NCBI GenBank assembly: GCA_050953365.1 | Contig: JBMNMN010000010.1 | Span: 1-38,008, forward strand | Length of the DNA: 38,008 bases | Reading direction: 5' to 3' | DNA from: UBA1426 sp050953365 | GTDB lineage: Bacteria > Bacillota > Clostridia > Peptostreptococcales > Anaerovoracaceae | Shown: piece after piece, positions 17,047 to 24,529 of the stretch | Layout: each line of letters opens with the position of its first letter | Position numbering within the stretch: position 1 is the first letter of the stretch | The notes under the pieces: model-generated | The model's database searches: none | What the model was told of the DNA's origin: nothing | Seen by the model: only the letters and a program-made list of their open reading frames with translations | Program-made: the position numbers and the translations under genes

Positions 17047-17841
17047 ATGAAGAGACTATTAGTCTTGCTCATAGCGTTGTTGGTTCTGATTGCCCCATGG
17101 CAGGCTTTCGCAGCACAAGAGCAAATTATCATAGATACATCAAATTCTATGAAAGGTTACATATCAGTAGAGTTAAACAATATAAACAAAACGCACAAAG
17201 TTCTAGTACAAAAGGGTGAAACCCAATATTTCTACACCTTTACCCCGAACAGCAAAAGAGAGAATTTGCCGTTACAGCTGGGAGAAGGCAATTACAAGAT
17301 CACAGTTTATGAGAATATCAGCGGGACAAGCTATCGTTCGGTGAAATCCCTTTCAGTATCGGCGGACTTCCAGAATGACACAGATCCTTTCCTGCAATCG
17401 GTCCAGTTGATAAAATGGGATACCACGATGCCGGCTATCGTAAAAGCCGCGGAACTGGTAAAAGGCCTTGAGAGCGATGAGGCTAAAGTAGCTGCGATAC
17501 ATAACTATGTAGTTTCAAATGTAAAATATGATTACAACAAAGCAAGCGGCCTGACCAGCACTTACATACCCGACAATAACGTTACATATGCAACCGGCAT
17601 GGGCATCTGCTACGACTTCTCCTCTCTGATGGCAGGTATGCTGAGAAGCGTGGGCATCCCGGCCAAGCTGGTAAAGGGATACACACCGAATGCTACCGGC
17701 TACCATGCTTGGAACGAAGTCCTCATCAATGGCAAATGGGTCGTCATAGACGCCAGCTACGATTCTCAGATGAAGGCCGCGGGAAGCAAATACAGCATGG
17801 TAAAAGAGGCGAAACTGTACAACAAGACCTCCGAATTCTAA
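17047..17841 (+). CDS. Exported transglutaminase-like domain protein under c-di-GMP riboswitch control
   Basis: A 264-residue protein. Residues 1-23 are a signal peptide (MKRLLVLLIALLVLIAPWQA, cleavage likely after AFA). Residues 24-115 are beta-rich with no family that I recognise. The C-terminal half is a transglutaminase/cysteine-protease-like domain with the triad C188 (GICYDFSSL), H220 (YHAWNEV) and D235 (VIDASYD). Such proteins cut or crosslink peptides, but the substrate is unknown. There is no LPxTG or membrane anchor, so it is probably secreted. ATG 17047 follows GGAGGAG, which is part of the riboswitch. c-di-GMP control fits a surface, matrix or adhesin-modifying role, as for other clostridial riboswitch targets; that link is inference. 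Confidence 0.9.
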   Translation: MKRLLVLLIALLVLIAPWQAFAAQEQIIIDTSNSMKGYISVELNNINKTHKVLVQKGETQYFYTFTPNSKRENLPLQLGEGNYKITVYENISGTSYRSVKSLSVSADFQNDTDPFLQSVQLIKWDTTMPAIVKAAELVKGLESDEAKVAAIHNYVVSNVKYDYNKASGLTSTYIPDNNVTYATGMGICYDFSSLMAGMLRSVGIPAKLVKGYTPNATGYHAWNEVLINGKWVVIDASYDSQMKAAGSKYSMVKEAKLYNKTSEF

Positions 17842-17858
17842 GTTGTATTATCGACATC

Positions 17859-17894
17859 GTTGAACCTTATGATATGGTTGAACCTTATGATATG
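17859..17894 (+). repeat. Two perfect tandem copies of an 18-bp sequence
   Basis: GTTGAACCTTATGATATG is repeated head to tail at 17859-17876 and 17877-17894, just after the transglutaminase-like gene. Confidence 0.9.
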
Positions 17895-17958
17895 ATCGTT
17901 GACAATATGCACGCACGATAAAAAACTATTGTAGACATTACGCACACCACAATGAGAA

Positions 17959-17996
17959 AAGAAGACCTATACCCCTCCGAGTATAGGTCTTCTTTG
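17959..17996 (+). terminator. Intrinsic terminator after the transglutaminase-like gene
   Basis: AAGAAGACCTATAC and GTATAGGTCTTCTT form a perfect 14-bp stem with an 8-base loop, followed by TGTCTTC. Confidence 0.75.
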
Positions 17997-18072
17997 TCTT
18001 CACACTACATCCCGGTGTTGTAAAAAAATACCGGAACATATAAAATGATTCCAAAGGGTTGCGGAGCGAGGG

Positions 18073-18142
18073 TTTCGTAGCGAAGGTTTCGTAGCGGAGG
18101 CTTCGTAGCGGAGGTTTCGTAGCGGAAGTTTCGCAGCGGAAT
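18073..18142 (+). repeat. Five tandem 14-bp repeats
   Basis: Five units of the consensus TTTCGTAGCGGAGG run without gaps, ending 31 bases before the prepilin peptidase ATG. The first unit includes TTCG-TAG-CGAA, a small inverted repeat. Confidence 0.88.
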
Positions 18143-18173
18143 ATCACCGCAGTATTACCACCGGAGAAATAAT

Positions 18174-18884
18174 GTGGACAACTTATACTTGACTATCAGA
18201 ATCATACTTTCAATAGTTGCCGGCCTGCTGGCGGGCTGGGCAATTCCCTATGTGTTCAACAGGACGCCGGCTAAATGGCTCTGCGATTACGATGAGGAGC
18301 CGGATAAAGAAATGTGGGGAGAGCGCATTAAAAAATACCCCTGGAGTTGGGTTTTTGGTCTTTTTTTCATGGGCGCTGTCTTCTGTGTATGGCATATGGG
18401 GCCGATATATCAAATCGCAGGGCTTCCGGCTTTGTGGCTCCTCCTTCTCATCGCATTAGCCGATCAAAAATACATGATCATTCCAGATCAATTCGTAGTG
18501 GCGCTGGCCGCCACAGCCATTGGATTTGTGCCTTTTCAGCCGAATTTCCTGTCTTCGTTGTACGGGGCGCTGATAGGCGGCGGAAGCTTGCTGGTCATCG
18601 GAATCCTTGGCCGGTGGATATTTAAAAGGGACGCAATGGGCTTCGGCGATGTAAAGCTCATGGGAGCTATCGGTTTGATCGGCGGTATGAAAGGCACAGT
18701 GGTTATATTGGCGCTGACCTTTCTCTCAGCCGGAGCAGTTATGGGAATCGGCGTACTGTCAGGTCGGCTGAAGAGGGAGGATGAACAGCCCTTGGGTCCA
18801 TATATAGCCGCCGCTGCCGCCACCTTTATTCTGTTCCGGCCCTGGCTATTGAACGTGGCCGACGGATACCTTGCAATGTTTTAA
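18174..18884 (+). CDS. Prepilin peptidase / type IV leader peptidase (A24 family)
   Basis: A polytopic membrane aspartic protease of 236 residues with about seven hydrophobic segments. The two catalytic aspartates are D97 in ADQKYMIIPD and D159 in GFGDVKLMG, the GxGD signature. The large N-terminal zinc/methylase domain of classical PilD is not evident; only a short loop with KWLCDYDEEPDK is present, so it may only cleave. The family processes type IV pilin-like and related leader peptides. No pilin genes are in this window, so its substrates are elsewhere. The ATG follows CGGAGAAATA, a moderate ribosome-binding site. It ends 75 bases before proB. Confidence 0.9.
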   Translation: MDNLYLTIRIILSIVAGLLAGWAIPYVFNRTPAKWLCDYDEEPDKEMWGERIKKYPWSWVFGLFFMGAVFCVWHMGPIYQIAGLPALWLLLLIALADQKYMIIPDQFVVALAATAIGFVPFQPNFLSSLYGALIGGGSLLVIGILGRWIFKRDAMGFGDVKLMGAIGLIGGMKGTVVILALTFLSAGAVMGIGVLSGRLKREDEQPLGPYIAAAAATFILFRPWLLNVADGYLAMF

Positions 18885-18959
18885 GCGGTTCCTACTTTTA
18901 TTTTTTGTTCTGCTATGCTATCATCAAATAATTATAAGGAAAGAAGGCATGAAATCATC

Positions 18960-19757
18960 ATGAGCGTAGTGGGAGACATTATTCATAATAGCAGAAAAAT
19001 AGTAGTTAAGATCGGCAGCCAGACACTATCAGACGAGCACGGGGCGGTTAACCACGCTGCTATGCACAATATTGTTGAGCAGCTTTATGAGTTGATGGAG
19101 ATGGGGAAAAAGATCATTATCGTTTCTTCCGGAGCCGGTATCTGCGGCGTAGGAGCCATCAACAAATGGCATCGAAAAGAAGACATCAATTATAAGCAGG
19201 CCCTTTGCGCCATCGGGCAGGTGGAACTCATGATGGCCTACAAGGAGCTTTTTGGGGAATACGGAATTCACGTAGGGCAGATGCTGTTGACCCGGGATGA
19301 TTTCGGAGACCCCGTGCGGAATTTGCACATTCGTAACACCCTGTTTACCTTGGTGGATGAGGGTGTGGTTCCCATTATCAATGAAAATGACAGCGTGAGC
19401 GTAGAGGAAATCAAGATCGGCGATAATGATACTCTCAGCGCCTTGACCGCAAACCTGTGGGGAGCGGACCTGTTAATCATCCTTAGTGATATCGACGGCG
19501 TCTATAACAAGAACCCGAAAGATAACACGGATGCCGAACTCATAGAAGAGGTGTACGATATTGACGGCCTGATGCTGGAGATCGATTCTACCGGCAAGAG
19601 CCGATTCGGCACCGGCGGAGTGGTTACCAAGATCACTGCGGCGGAAATGGTCACGGAATACGGAATTCCTCTCATACTGGCCAACGGTACCAAATCGGAT
19701 ATTCTGCGTAAAATCTCTACGGGAACGGAAAGGGCTACCATTTTCTACGGCAAATAA
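18960..19757 (+). CDS. proB: Glutamate 5-kinase
   Basis: First step of proline synthesis: ATP-dependent phosphorylation of glutamate. A 265-residue amino acid kinase with KIGSQTL, IVSSGAGICGV, NENDSVSVEEIKIGDND, the SDIDGVYNKNP segment and FGTGGVVTKITAA. The C-terminal PUA domain of the longer E. coli form is absent, as in many short forms. I chose ATG 18960 because GGAAAGAAGG lies upstream and the alternative start at 18915 would add residues without family similarity. It is followed 80 bases later by proC. proA is missing from this cluster. Confidence 0.95.
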   Translation: MSVVGDIIHNSRKIVVKIGSQTLSDEHGAVNHAAMHNIVEQLYELMEMGKKIIIVSSGAGICGVGAINKWHRKEDINYKQALCAIGQVELMMAYKELFGEYGIHVGQMLLTRDDFGDPVRNLHIRNTLFTLVDEGVVPIINENDSVSVEEIKIGDNDTLSALTANLWGADLLIILSDIDGVYNKNPKDNTDAELIEEVYDIDGLMLEIDSTGKSRFGTGGVVTKITAAEMVTEYGIPLILANGTKSDILRKISTGTERATIFYGK

Positions 19758-19837
19758 CCGGCAATTAACCCTTTCGTCAAATAACTCTCCGCCAAGGGCA
19801 GATGCCCGATAAGCGATATGAAAGGAAGGATAGCATA

Positions 19838-20671
19838 ATGAAAATAGGATTTATTGGAACCGGAAACATGGGTACAGCCATAATAAAAGGTTATATAGCG
19901 GCCAATCCCGGCTCGGAGAAAGCTATCTTTGCCTACGACAGGGATGAAGCCAGACTCAAATCTGTCTGTGAGCAAACGGGAATACAGGCATGCGACAGCA
20001 TTCCTTCCGTAGTAGATAAGAGTGATATCGTGATTCTGGCGGTAAAACCCGATATTTTCGGGGAGGTCTTGCATGAGATCGCAGGAGCAATGGATTGGGA
20101 AAAGAAAGTTATTGTTTCCATAGCTGCAGGCGTTACTCTGAATTATATTTTTGAACAATGCAGAAAGAGCGCCGGCGCAGCTGACGAAAAAAGCTTCCGG
20201 TGCAAGGCGGTTCGAGTAATGCCCAACACCCCTGCTCTCATCGGAAAGGGAATGAGCGCATTGACCCGGAATGACTGGGTCGGCGACGAAGAGATGGAAG
20301 CGGTCATGGGTATTTTCCGCGGGATAGGCAAAGCGGAGCAGGTGGATGAAAAGCTCATGGACTGCGTTGTGGGCGTTTCCGGCAGCTCGCCTGCATACGT
20401 ATATATGTTCATAGAGGCTCTGGCCGACGGCGCGGTGGCTCTGGGTATGAACCGAAAGCAGGCGTACACATTTGCGGCTCAGGCCGTAGCCGGTTCCGCC
20501 GAGATGGTGTTGCAGACGGGGCTTCATCCCGGCGAGTTGAAGGACCGGGTTTGTTCTCCGGGAGGAACTACCATTGAAGCTGTGGAATCTTTGGAAATGA
20601 ACGGATTCCGCAGCGCGGTAATAGCTGCGGTAAAAACTGCGGCGGAAAAATCCGCCCGGATGACCAAATAG
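19838..20671 (+). CDS. proC: Pyrroline-5-carboxylate reductase
   Basis: Last step of proline synthesis: NAD(P)H-dependent reduction of pyrroline-5-carboxylate. The 277-residue protein starts with the dinucleotide-binding motif GFIGTGNMGTAI. It continues with AVRVMPNTPALIGKGM and SGSSPAYVYMFIEAL, and has the signature SPGGTTIEAVESLE near the C-terminus. ATG 19838 follows GAAAGGAAGG; the open frame from 19802 adds 12 charged residues that are not part of the family. A probable operon with proB. Confidence 0.96.
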   Translation: MKIGFIGTGNMGTAIIKGYIAANPGSEKAIFAYDRDEARLKSVCEQTGIQACDSIPSVVDKSDIVILAVKPDIFGEVLHEIAGAMDWEKKVIVSIAAGVTLNYIFEQCRKSAGAADEKSFRCKAVRVMPNTPALIGKGMSALTRNDWVGDEEMEAVMGIFRGIGKAEQVDEKLMDCVVGVSGSSPAYVYMFIEALADGAVALGMNRKQAYTFAAQAVAGSAEMVLQTGLHPGELKDRVCSPGGTTIEAVESLEMNGFRSAVIAAVKTAAEKSARMTK

Positions 20672-20739
20672 CCGTAATTTTACTTGATGGTTTGACCCGG
20701 CGGGAAATCGTTTAGGTAAATTGTTTGAAGGGGATCGTT

Positions 20740-21282
20740 ATGACTTTTGAAGAGAAAACACTTTCCAGTGAGAGAATATACGAAGGCGCCATATTAAATC
20801 TGCGCAAAGATAAGGTTGTAGTCACAGGAGGAAATACCTCTTATCGGGAGATCGTGGAGCATCGTGGCGGCGTTGCTTTGGCAGCTGTCACCGACGATAA
20901 AAAAATGGTTTTAGTGCGCCAATTTCGGAAAGCCGCGGAAAAGGTGGTTTTGGAAGTCCCGGCGGGAAAAATCGAAAGCAACGAAGGGGAAGATCCTCTA
21001 CTTACGGCCATTCGCGAACTTAAGGAAGAAACGGGGTATACGGCTTCAAATATTGAGCATATCACATCGTTTTATACTTCCATCGGATATTCGGAGGAAG
21101 TAATCCATCTCTATTATGCCACGGGGCTTACGCCGGGCGAGACGGATTTCGATGACAACGAGGCATTGGATATCGTTGAGTATGAAATTGCCGAGTTGAA
21201 ACGGATGGTATTGGCCGGGGAAATCGAAGATGCCAAGACCATTGCGGCTATCCTAATAGCTGCTGTAAAAGAGGGGATATAA
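20740..21282 (+). CDS. nudF: ADP-ribose pyrophosphatase-type Nudix hydrolase
   Basis: A Nudix hydrolase of 180 residues that probably cleaves ADP-ribose to AMP and ribose 5-phosphate. The Nudix box is complete: G-x5-E-x7-REUxEExGU in the segment from AGKIESNEGEDPL to IRELKEETGYT. The N-terminal beta sheet (SSERIYEGAILNLRKDKV) and the C-terminal helix are typical of the ADPRase group. AAGGGG precedes ATG 20740. The 3' end overlaps the convergent spoIIM end by 35 bases. The nudF-spoIIM-xerD neighbourhood resembles the Bacillus yqkG-spoIIM-ripX region, which supports the symbol. Confidence 0.88.
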   Translation: MTFEEKTLSSERIYEGAILNLRKDKVVVTGGNTSYREIVEHRGGVALAAVTDDKKMVLVRQFRKAAEKVVLEVPAGKIESNEGEDPLLTAIRELKEETGYTASNIEHITSFYTSIGYSEEVIHLYYATGLTPGETDFDDNEALDIVEYEIAELKRMVLAGEIEDAKTIAAILIAAVKEGI

Positions 21283-21865
21283 AGGATTCGATAAAGCATC
21301 CCCCCAGCGCCAATATTGCCATCATTATCTGAAAAACCATGAAAGAACCGGCTCTCTCGGAGAGGTTCTTTTTTATTTGTGACGGACAGGATAGGGCATC
21401 GAAAGCCAGCCGCAGAGAAGCGATTGCTGCGCCGCACAATGCAGGGATCAGTAGAAGGTTGGGCGGAAACAAGGTCAGAAGCACCAGGAGAACACCCTTG
21501 CCATCAAAGGTGTCCATCAGCAATGCGGCGGCAAATCCCAGCGCCGCGCCTTTATAAATCAGCGCCAGCAGAGCCGCGGGAAACCCTATTATTGTCAGAC
21601 CGGCCAGAACAATGATCAAAAGCAGTCCCAGATTGGTCGCCGCAGATACTAAGAATAAATCGGGCAAAAGATCTCCCATTGGCTCCGATAACAAAAATTG
21701 AAAATCTAAAATGCTTTGTATGTCCGCTTTTGCATCGGCAGATAACAGAAGTTCGGTGAATGCGCCCACAGCGACCCCCGTTATAAAGCAGAATAAAACT
21801 AGGACCGGCAGCAAATCGTTCCCATAGATGAAGGATGTAATTCTATCGGATGGCTTTCGCTTCAT
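21248..21865 (-). CDS. spoIIM: Stage II sporulation protein M homologue (SpoIIM/DUF95)
   Basis: A 205-residue integral membrane protein with about five hydrophobic helices, starting MKRKPSDRITSFIYGNDLL. The motif region FPAALLALIYKGAALGFAAA and LFPPNLLLIPAL is typical of the SpoIIM/DUF95 family. In Bacillus SpoIIM is part of the SpoIIDMP complex that drives engulfment of the forespore. AGGAGG lies 6 bases before the ATG. The 3' end overlaps nudF in convergent orientation. The gene points away from xerD, unlike the Bacillus order, but keeps the same neighbours. Confidence 0.85.
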   Translation of the reverse strand: MKRKPSDRITSFIYGNDLLPVLVLFCFITGVAVGAFTELLLSADAKADIQSILDFQFLLSEPMGDLLPDLFLVSAATNLGLLLIIVLAGLTIIGFPAALLALIYKGAALGFAAALLMDTFDGKGVLLVLLTLFPPNLLLIPALCGAAIASLRLAFDALSCPSQIKKNLSERAGSFMVFQIMMAILALGGCFIESFISPLLQQLLG

Positions 21866-21989
21866 AAACGCCTCCTTTACTTTACGGGGGCATCGGTGCC
21901 GTGAAGGTTTCTTTTACTTCAATGTATGTCCAATGAGGTATGCTTAGTACTTCATTTGTATGCATTTTAAAGGAACAGAGAAAAGGTTA

Positions 21990-22018
21990 TTGTAAACTGA
22001 AAAGGGGTGGGATATACT
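21990..22018 (+). promoter_or_regulatory. Sigma-A-type promoter for the recombinase gene
   Basis: TTGTAA (21990-21995), a 17-base spacer and TATACT (22013-22018), about 30 bases before the ATG at 22048. Confidence 0.65.
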
Positions 22019-22047
22019 AAGGGCATAAAGGGAAAAGGGGTTAGAAA

Positions 22048-22938
22048 ATGAATAGTTATCTTGCGGATTTCACGGAATATCTGTCAGAGGAAAAAGGATT
22101 GGCCCGAAATTCTTTGCTGGCCTATGAAAGAGACGTTCGCAGTTTTTATGCATTTTTACAGGAAAAAGGAATAACGGATTTCCGTGATGTGACGAAAACG
22201 GAGGTTGTTGCCTACCTTCTGGCTTTGAAGAATCAGGACAAGTCTGCAGCTACCGTAAACCGTAAATTGGCTTCACTGCGCGCTTTTTACAGTTACTTAG
22301 AATCATATAGAGGATTTCCGCACGACCCCACGGAAGGCATCAAATCTCCAAAAATCGAACGTAAAAAATTAGAATACCTTACCCTTGAGGAGGTTGAAAA
22401 GCTGTTGGCACAGCCGGACGACTCTATTAAGGGCCGTAGAGACAGGGCTTTGCTGGAAGTTCTGTATGCGTCAGGGATGAGGGTCAGCGAGGCAGCGGGT
22501 ATTGATTTATCCAACATCAACCTGCGCATCGGTTTCATCATGACCGGTCAGGCCTTTGGAAAGCCGCGGATTATACCTCTGGGCAGACCGGCAAGGGCCG
22601 CTTTGGAGGCGTACATATATGAATCCAGACCCGTTCTGCTCCGGAACAAAGAATCGGAAGAGCAAGCACTGTTCCTAAATTACAATGGCGAGCGGCTCAC
22701 AAGGCAGGGAATCTGGAAAATTATCAAGGAAAATGCCAAGGCTGCCAAGCTGGAGGCGAAGATCACTCCGCAGACGCTGCGGAACTCCTTTGCGGTACAT
22801 ATGATACAAAACGGAGCCGATCTGAAGACGCTTCAAGAGCTGCTGGGGCATGAGGATTTGACGGCAACGCAGGTTTACCTGAGTTTTTCAAAGAACAGAA
22901 TCAAGGATGTCTATGATAATACCCATCCCAGGGCATAA
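22048..22938 (+). CDS. Tyrosine recombinase, XerD-like
   Basis: A site-specific recombinase of 296 residues. Residues 1-90 are the SAM-like core-binding domain (NSYLADFTEYLSEEKGLA) and 105-296 the catalytic domain. Catalytic residues visible: R145 (GMRVSEAAG), K172 (FGKPR), R245 (TLRNSF), H268 (LLGHEDL) and nucleophile Y277 (TQVYLSF), with the usual H-to-Y spacing of nine. The HxxR histidine, normally PHTLRHSF, is Q242 here (PQTLRNSF). This may lower activity or mark a clade. Its place near nudF and spoIIM matches the Bacillus ripX (xerD) locus, so a role in chromosome dimer resolution is plausible; an integrase of other function cannot be excluded. Confidence 0.88.
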   Translation: MNSYLADFTEYLSEEKGLARNSLLAYERDVRSFYAFLQEKGITDFRDVTKTEVVAYLLALKNQDKSAATVNRKLASLRAFYSYLESYRGFPHDPTEGIKSPKIERKKLEYLTLEEVEKLLAQPDDSIKGRRDRALLEVLYASGMRVSEAAGIDLSNINLRIGFIMTGQAFGKPRIIPLGRPARAALEAYIYESRPVLLRNKESEEQALFLNYNGERLTRQGIWKIIKENAKAAKLEAKITPQTLRNSFAVHMIQNGADLKTLQELLGHEDLTATQVYLSFSKNRIKDVYDNTHPRA

Positions 22939-22945
22939 AAAGTGC

Positions 22946-22974
22946 TTGATTCTATATTAGGTGTGTGATAAAAT
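22946..22974 (+). promoter_or_regulatory. Sigma-A promoter of rplS
   Basis: TTGATT (22946-22951), a 17-base spacer and TAAAAT (22969-22974), just after the recombinase gene and about 100 bases before rplS. Confidence 0.7.
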
Positions 22975-22983
22975 AGCCGGTGT

Positions 22984-23072
22984 ATTACGGACGGTCCTCT
23001 GGATATAGTTTAAAGCAAAGGGCTTTAAGCGCTTGGATACCATGAACGTCTTTGAGGGGAGGAGGAACCAGG
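22984..23072 (+). promoter_or_regulatory. rplS leader, possible L19 autoregulatory structure
   Basis: The leader contains a hairpin TTTAAAGC / GCTTTAAG (23009-23029) and GGACGGTCC earlier. Firmicutes rplS genes often have a structured leader bound by L19. I cannot confirm a match to the known model by eye. Confidence 0.35.
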
Positions 23073-23420
23073 ATGGACATAATGAAGGCCATTGAGCAGG
23101 ACTATGTCAGAACAGACTTGCCTAAGTTCAGAGTCGGCGACACGGTAAAAGTCCATATAAAGATCAAAGAAGGCTCTCGTGAGAGAATTCAGGTCTTTGA
23201 AGGCTTTGTTCTGAAGAAGCAAAACGGCGGTCTCAGCGAGACCTTTACCGTTAGAAGGATTGCATCCGGCGTCGGCGTAGAAAAGACTTTCCCGCTCCAT
23301 TCGCCCAGAATTGACAAGATCGAAGTAGTCAGACATGGCGATGTAAGAAGAGCCAAGCTGAATTACATGCGTCAGAGAACGGGTAAAGCAGCTAAGATTA
23401 AGAGCAAAGAAGACAATTAA
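23073..23420 (+). CDS. rplS: 50S ribosomal protein L19
   Basis: A 115-residue ribosomal protein at the 30S-50S interface. Diagnostic segments are PKFRVGDTVKVHIKIKEGSR, ERIQVFEGFVL, TFTVRRIASGVGVEKTFPLH, SPRIDKIEVVRHGDVRRAKL and a basic C-terminus. ATG 23073 follows GGGGAGGAGG; the open frame from 23052 adds seven residues that overlap this site. It is followed by a strong terminator and then by rbgA and rnhB, a conserved Firmicutes order. Confidence 0.98.
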   Translation: MDIMKAIEQDYVRTDLPKFRVGDTVKVHIKIKEGSRERIQVFEGFVLKKQNGGLSETFTVRRIASGVGVEKTFPLHSPRIDKIEVVRHGDVRRAKLNYMRQRTGKAAKIKSKEDN

Positions 23421-23426
23421 CAGGAA

Positions 23427-23450
23427 GGGGCCTATATGGCCCCTTTTTTT
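23427..23450 (+). terminator. Intrinsic terminator after rplS
   Basis: GGGGCC-TATAT-GGCCCC followed by a run of seven T. Confidence 0.92.
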
Positions 23451-23538
23451 AACATTTCATGCAAATTCCGCGAAAGATTATAGGAGGGTGCCCTGACAAA
23501 AATCAAAAAACCGTCCTTGATGATTGCGGGAGGGAAAA

Positions 23539-24381
23539 ATGATACAGAACATCAACTGGTATCCCGGCCACATGAAGAAGACCCGGGAACTGATACAGCA
23601 AAACTTAAAATTGGTGGATGTGGTCATCGAGGTGGTGGATGCCAGAATTCCTATTTCCAGCAGAAACCCCGTCATAGATGAGATAATCAGCGGGAAACCG
23701 AGAATTATCGCGTTCAATAAGAGCGATTTGGCTGACGAAAAAGCCGTTGCCGCTTGGATCGCCCATTTTCGCTTGCAGGAGATTCCCGCAATAGCCATGA
23801 ACGCCAACACGGGAGCCGGGGTTTCCGAATTGCTGAAGCTCTTGGAAGATATCCAGGAAAAGCGAAACAGGGACCGGCTGCGCAACAAGCCTTTACGCCT
23901 TATGATCGTGGGGGTTCCGAATGTAGGGAAATCCTCTTTGATCAACAGGTTAACGGGACGTAAGAGCGCTAAAATCGGCGACCGGCCGGGGGTTACCAGA
24001 GGGAAACAATGGCTTGCCATGGAAAACGGCATGCAGCTTTTAGACACGCCCGGAATACTCTGGCCTAAATTTGAGGACCAAAAAATCGGACTAAATTTGG
24101 CGTTTTGCGGTTCCATTAAGGATGAAATCATGGATGTGGCAAGTCTTGCTCTCGAATTGATCCGTGTGCTTTCTGCAAATTACCCGGATCTGCTTCTGGC
24201 AAGATATAAAATGGAAGAGTTGGGAGAGACGCCTCTTGAAACAATGGAGGCAATTGCCCAGAAAAGAGGATTCATCCTGTCGGGAAAACGCATTGACTAT
24301 GAGCGAACAGGCCGTACTATACTGGATGAATTCCGTAGCGGGCTCATCGGGAAAATCACGCTTGAGCATGTAAATGGGTGA
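23539..24381 (+). CDS. rbgA: Ribosome biogenesis GTPase
   Basis: A circularly permuted GTPase of 280 residues needed for late assembly of the 50S subunit. The motif order is permuted as expected: G4 FNKSDL, then G1 GVPNVGKSS, then G3 DTPGILWP. It opens with INWYPGHMKK, typical of RbgA/YlqF, and has the C-terminal ANTAR-like domain. ATG 23539 follows GGGAGGG; the frame also opens at TTG 23524. It is the second gene of the rplS-rbgA-rnhB cluster. A short inverted repeat (ATGGGTG / CATCCCAT) lies just after it but without a T-run. Confidence 0.96.
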   Translation: MIQNINWYPGHMKKTRELIQQNLKLVDVVIEVVDARIPISSRNPVIDEIISGKPRIIAFNKSDLADEKAVAAWIAHFRLQEIPAIAMNANTGAGVSELLKLLEDIQEKRNRDRLRNKPLRLMIVGVPNVGKSSLINRLTGRKSAKIGDRPGVTRGKQWLAMENGMQLLDTPGILWPKFEDQKIGLNLAFCGSIKDEIMDVASLALELIRVLSANYPDLLLARYKMEELGETPLETMEAIAQKRGFILSGKRIDYERTGRTILDEFRSGLIGKITLEHVNG

Positions 24382-24428
24382 CATGCGCATCCCATGGTCG
24401 TGATTACACATTTGAGCGTTACATCCCA

Positions 24429-24457
24429 TTGACACTTGCACGTGAAAACAATATTTT
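24429..24457 (+). promoter_or_regulatory. Sigma-A promoter for rnhB
   Basis: TTGACA (24429-24434), a 17-base spacer and TATTTT (24452-24457), about 73 bases before the rnhB ATG. Confidence 0.65.
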
Positions 24458-24459
24458 AA

Positions 24460-24489
24460 TTTATAGCAAACGACTTTATAGCAAACGAC
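24460..24489 (+). repeat. Two perfect tandem copies of a 15-bp sequence
   Basis: TTTATAGCAAACGAC at 24460-24474 and 24475-24489, directly after the -10 box, so the expected rnhB transcript begins within the first copy. Confidence 0.9.
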
Positions 24490-24529
24490 AATCATAACAT
24501 TACATTATATTCGCAGAAAGGCAGCTGCA

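Larger units (their letters stand above)
17842..18173. other. Intergenic region with repeats and a terminator
   Basis: No gene is visible. It holds a tandem 18-bp repeat (17859-17894), a strong hairpin (17959-17994) and five 14-bp repeats (18073-18142). I see no good promoter for the downstream prepilin peptidase gene. Confidence 0.6.

Noticed and set aside
23478..24131. Minus-strand frame of 217 codons opposite rbgA
   Set aside because: It mirrors the rbgA frame, which has complete GTPase motifs.
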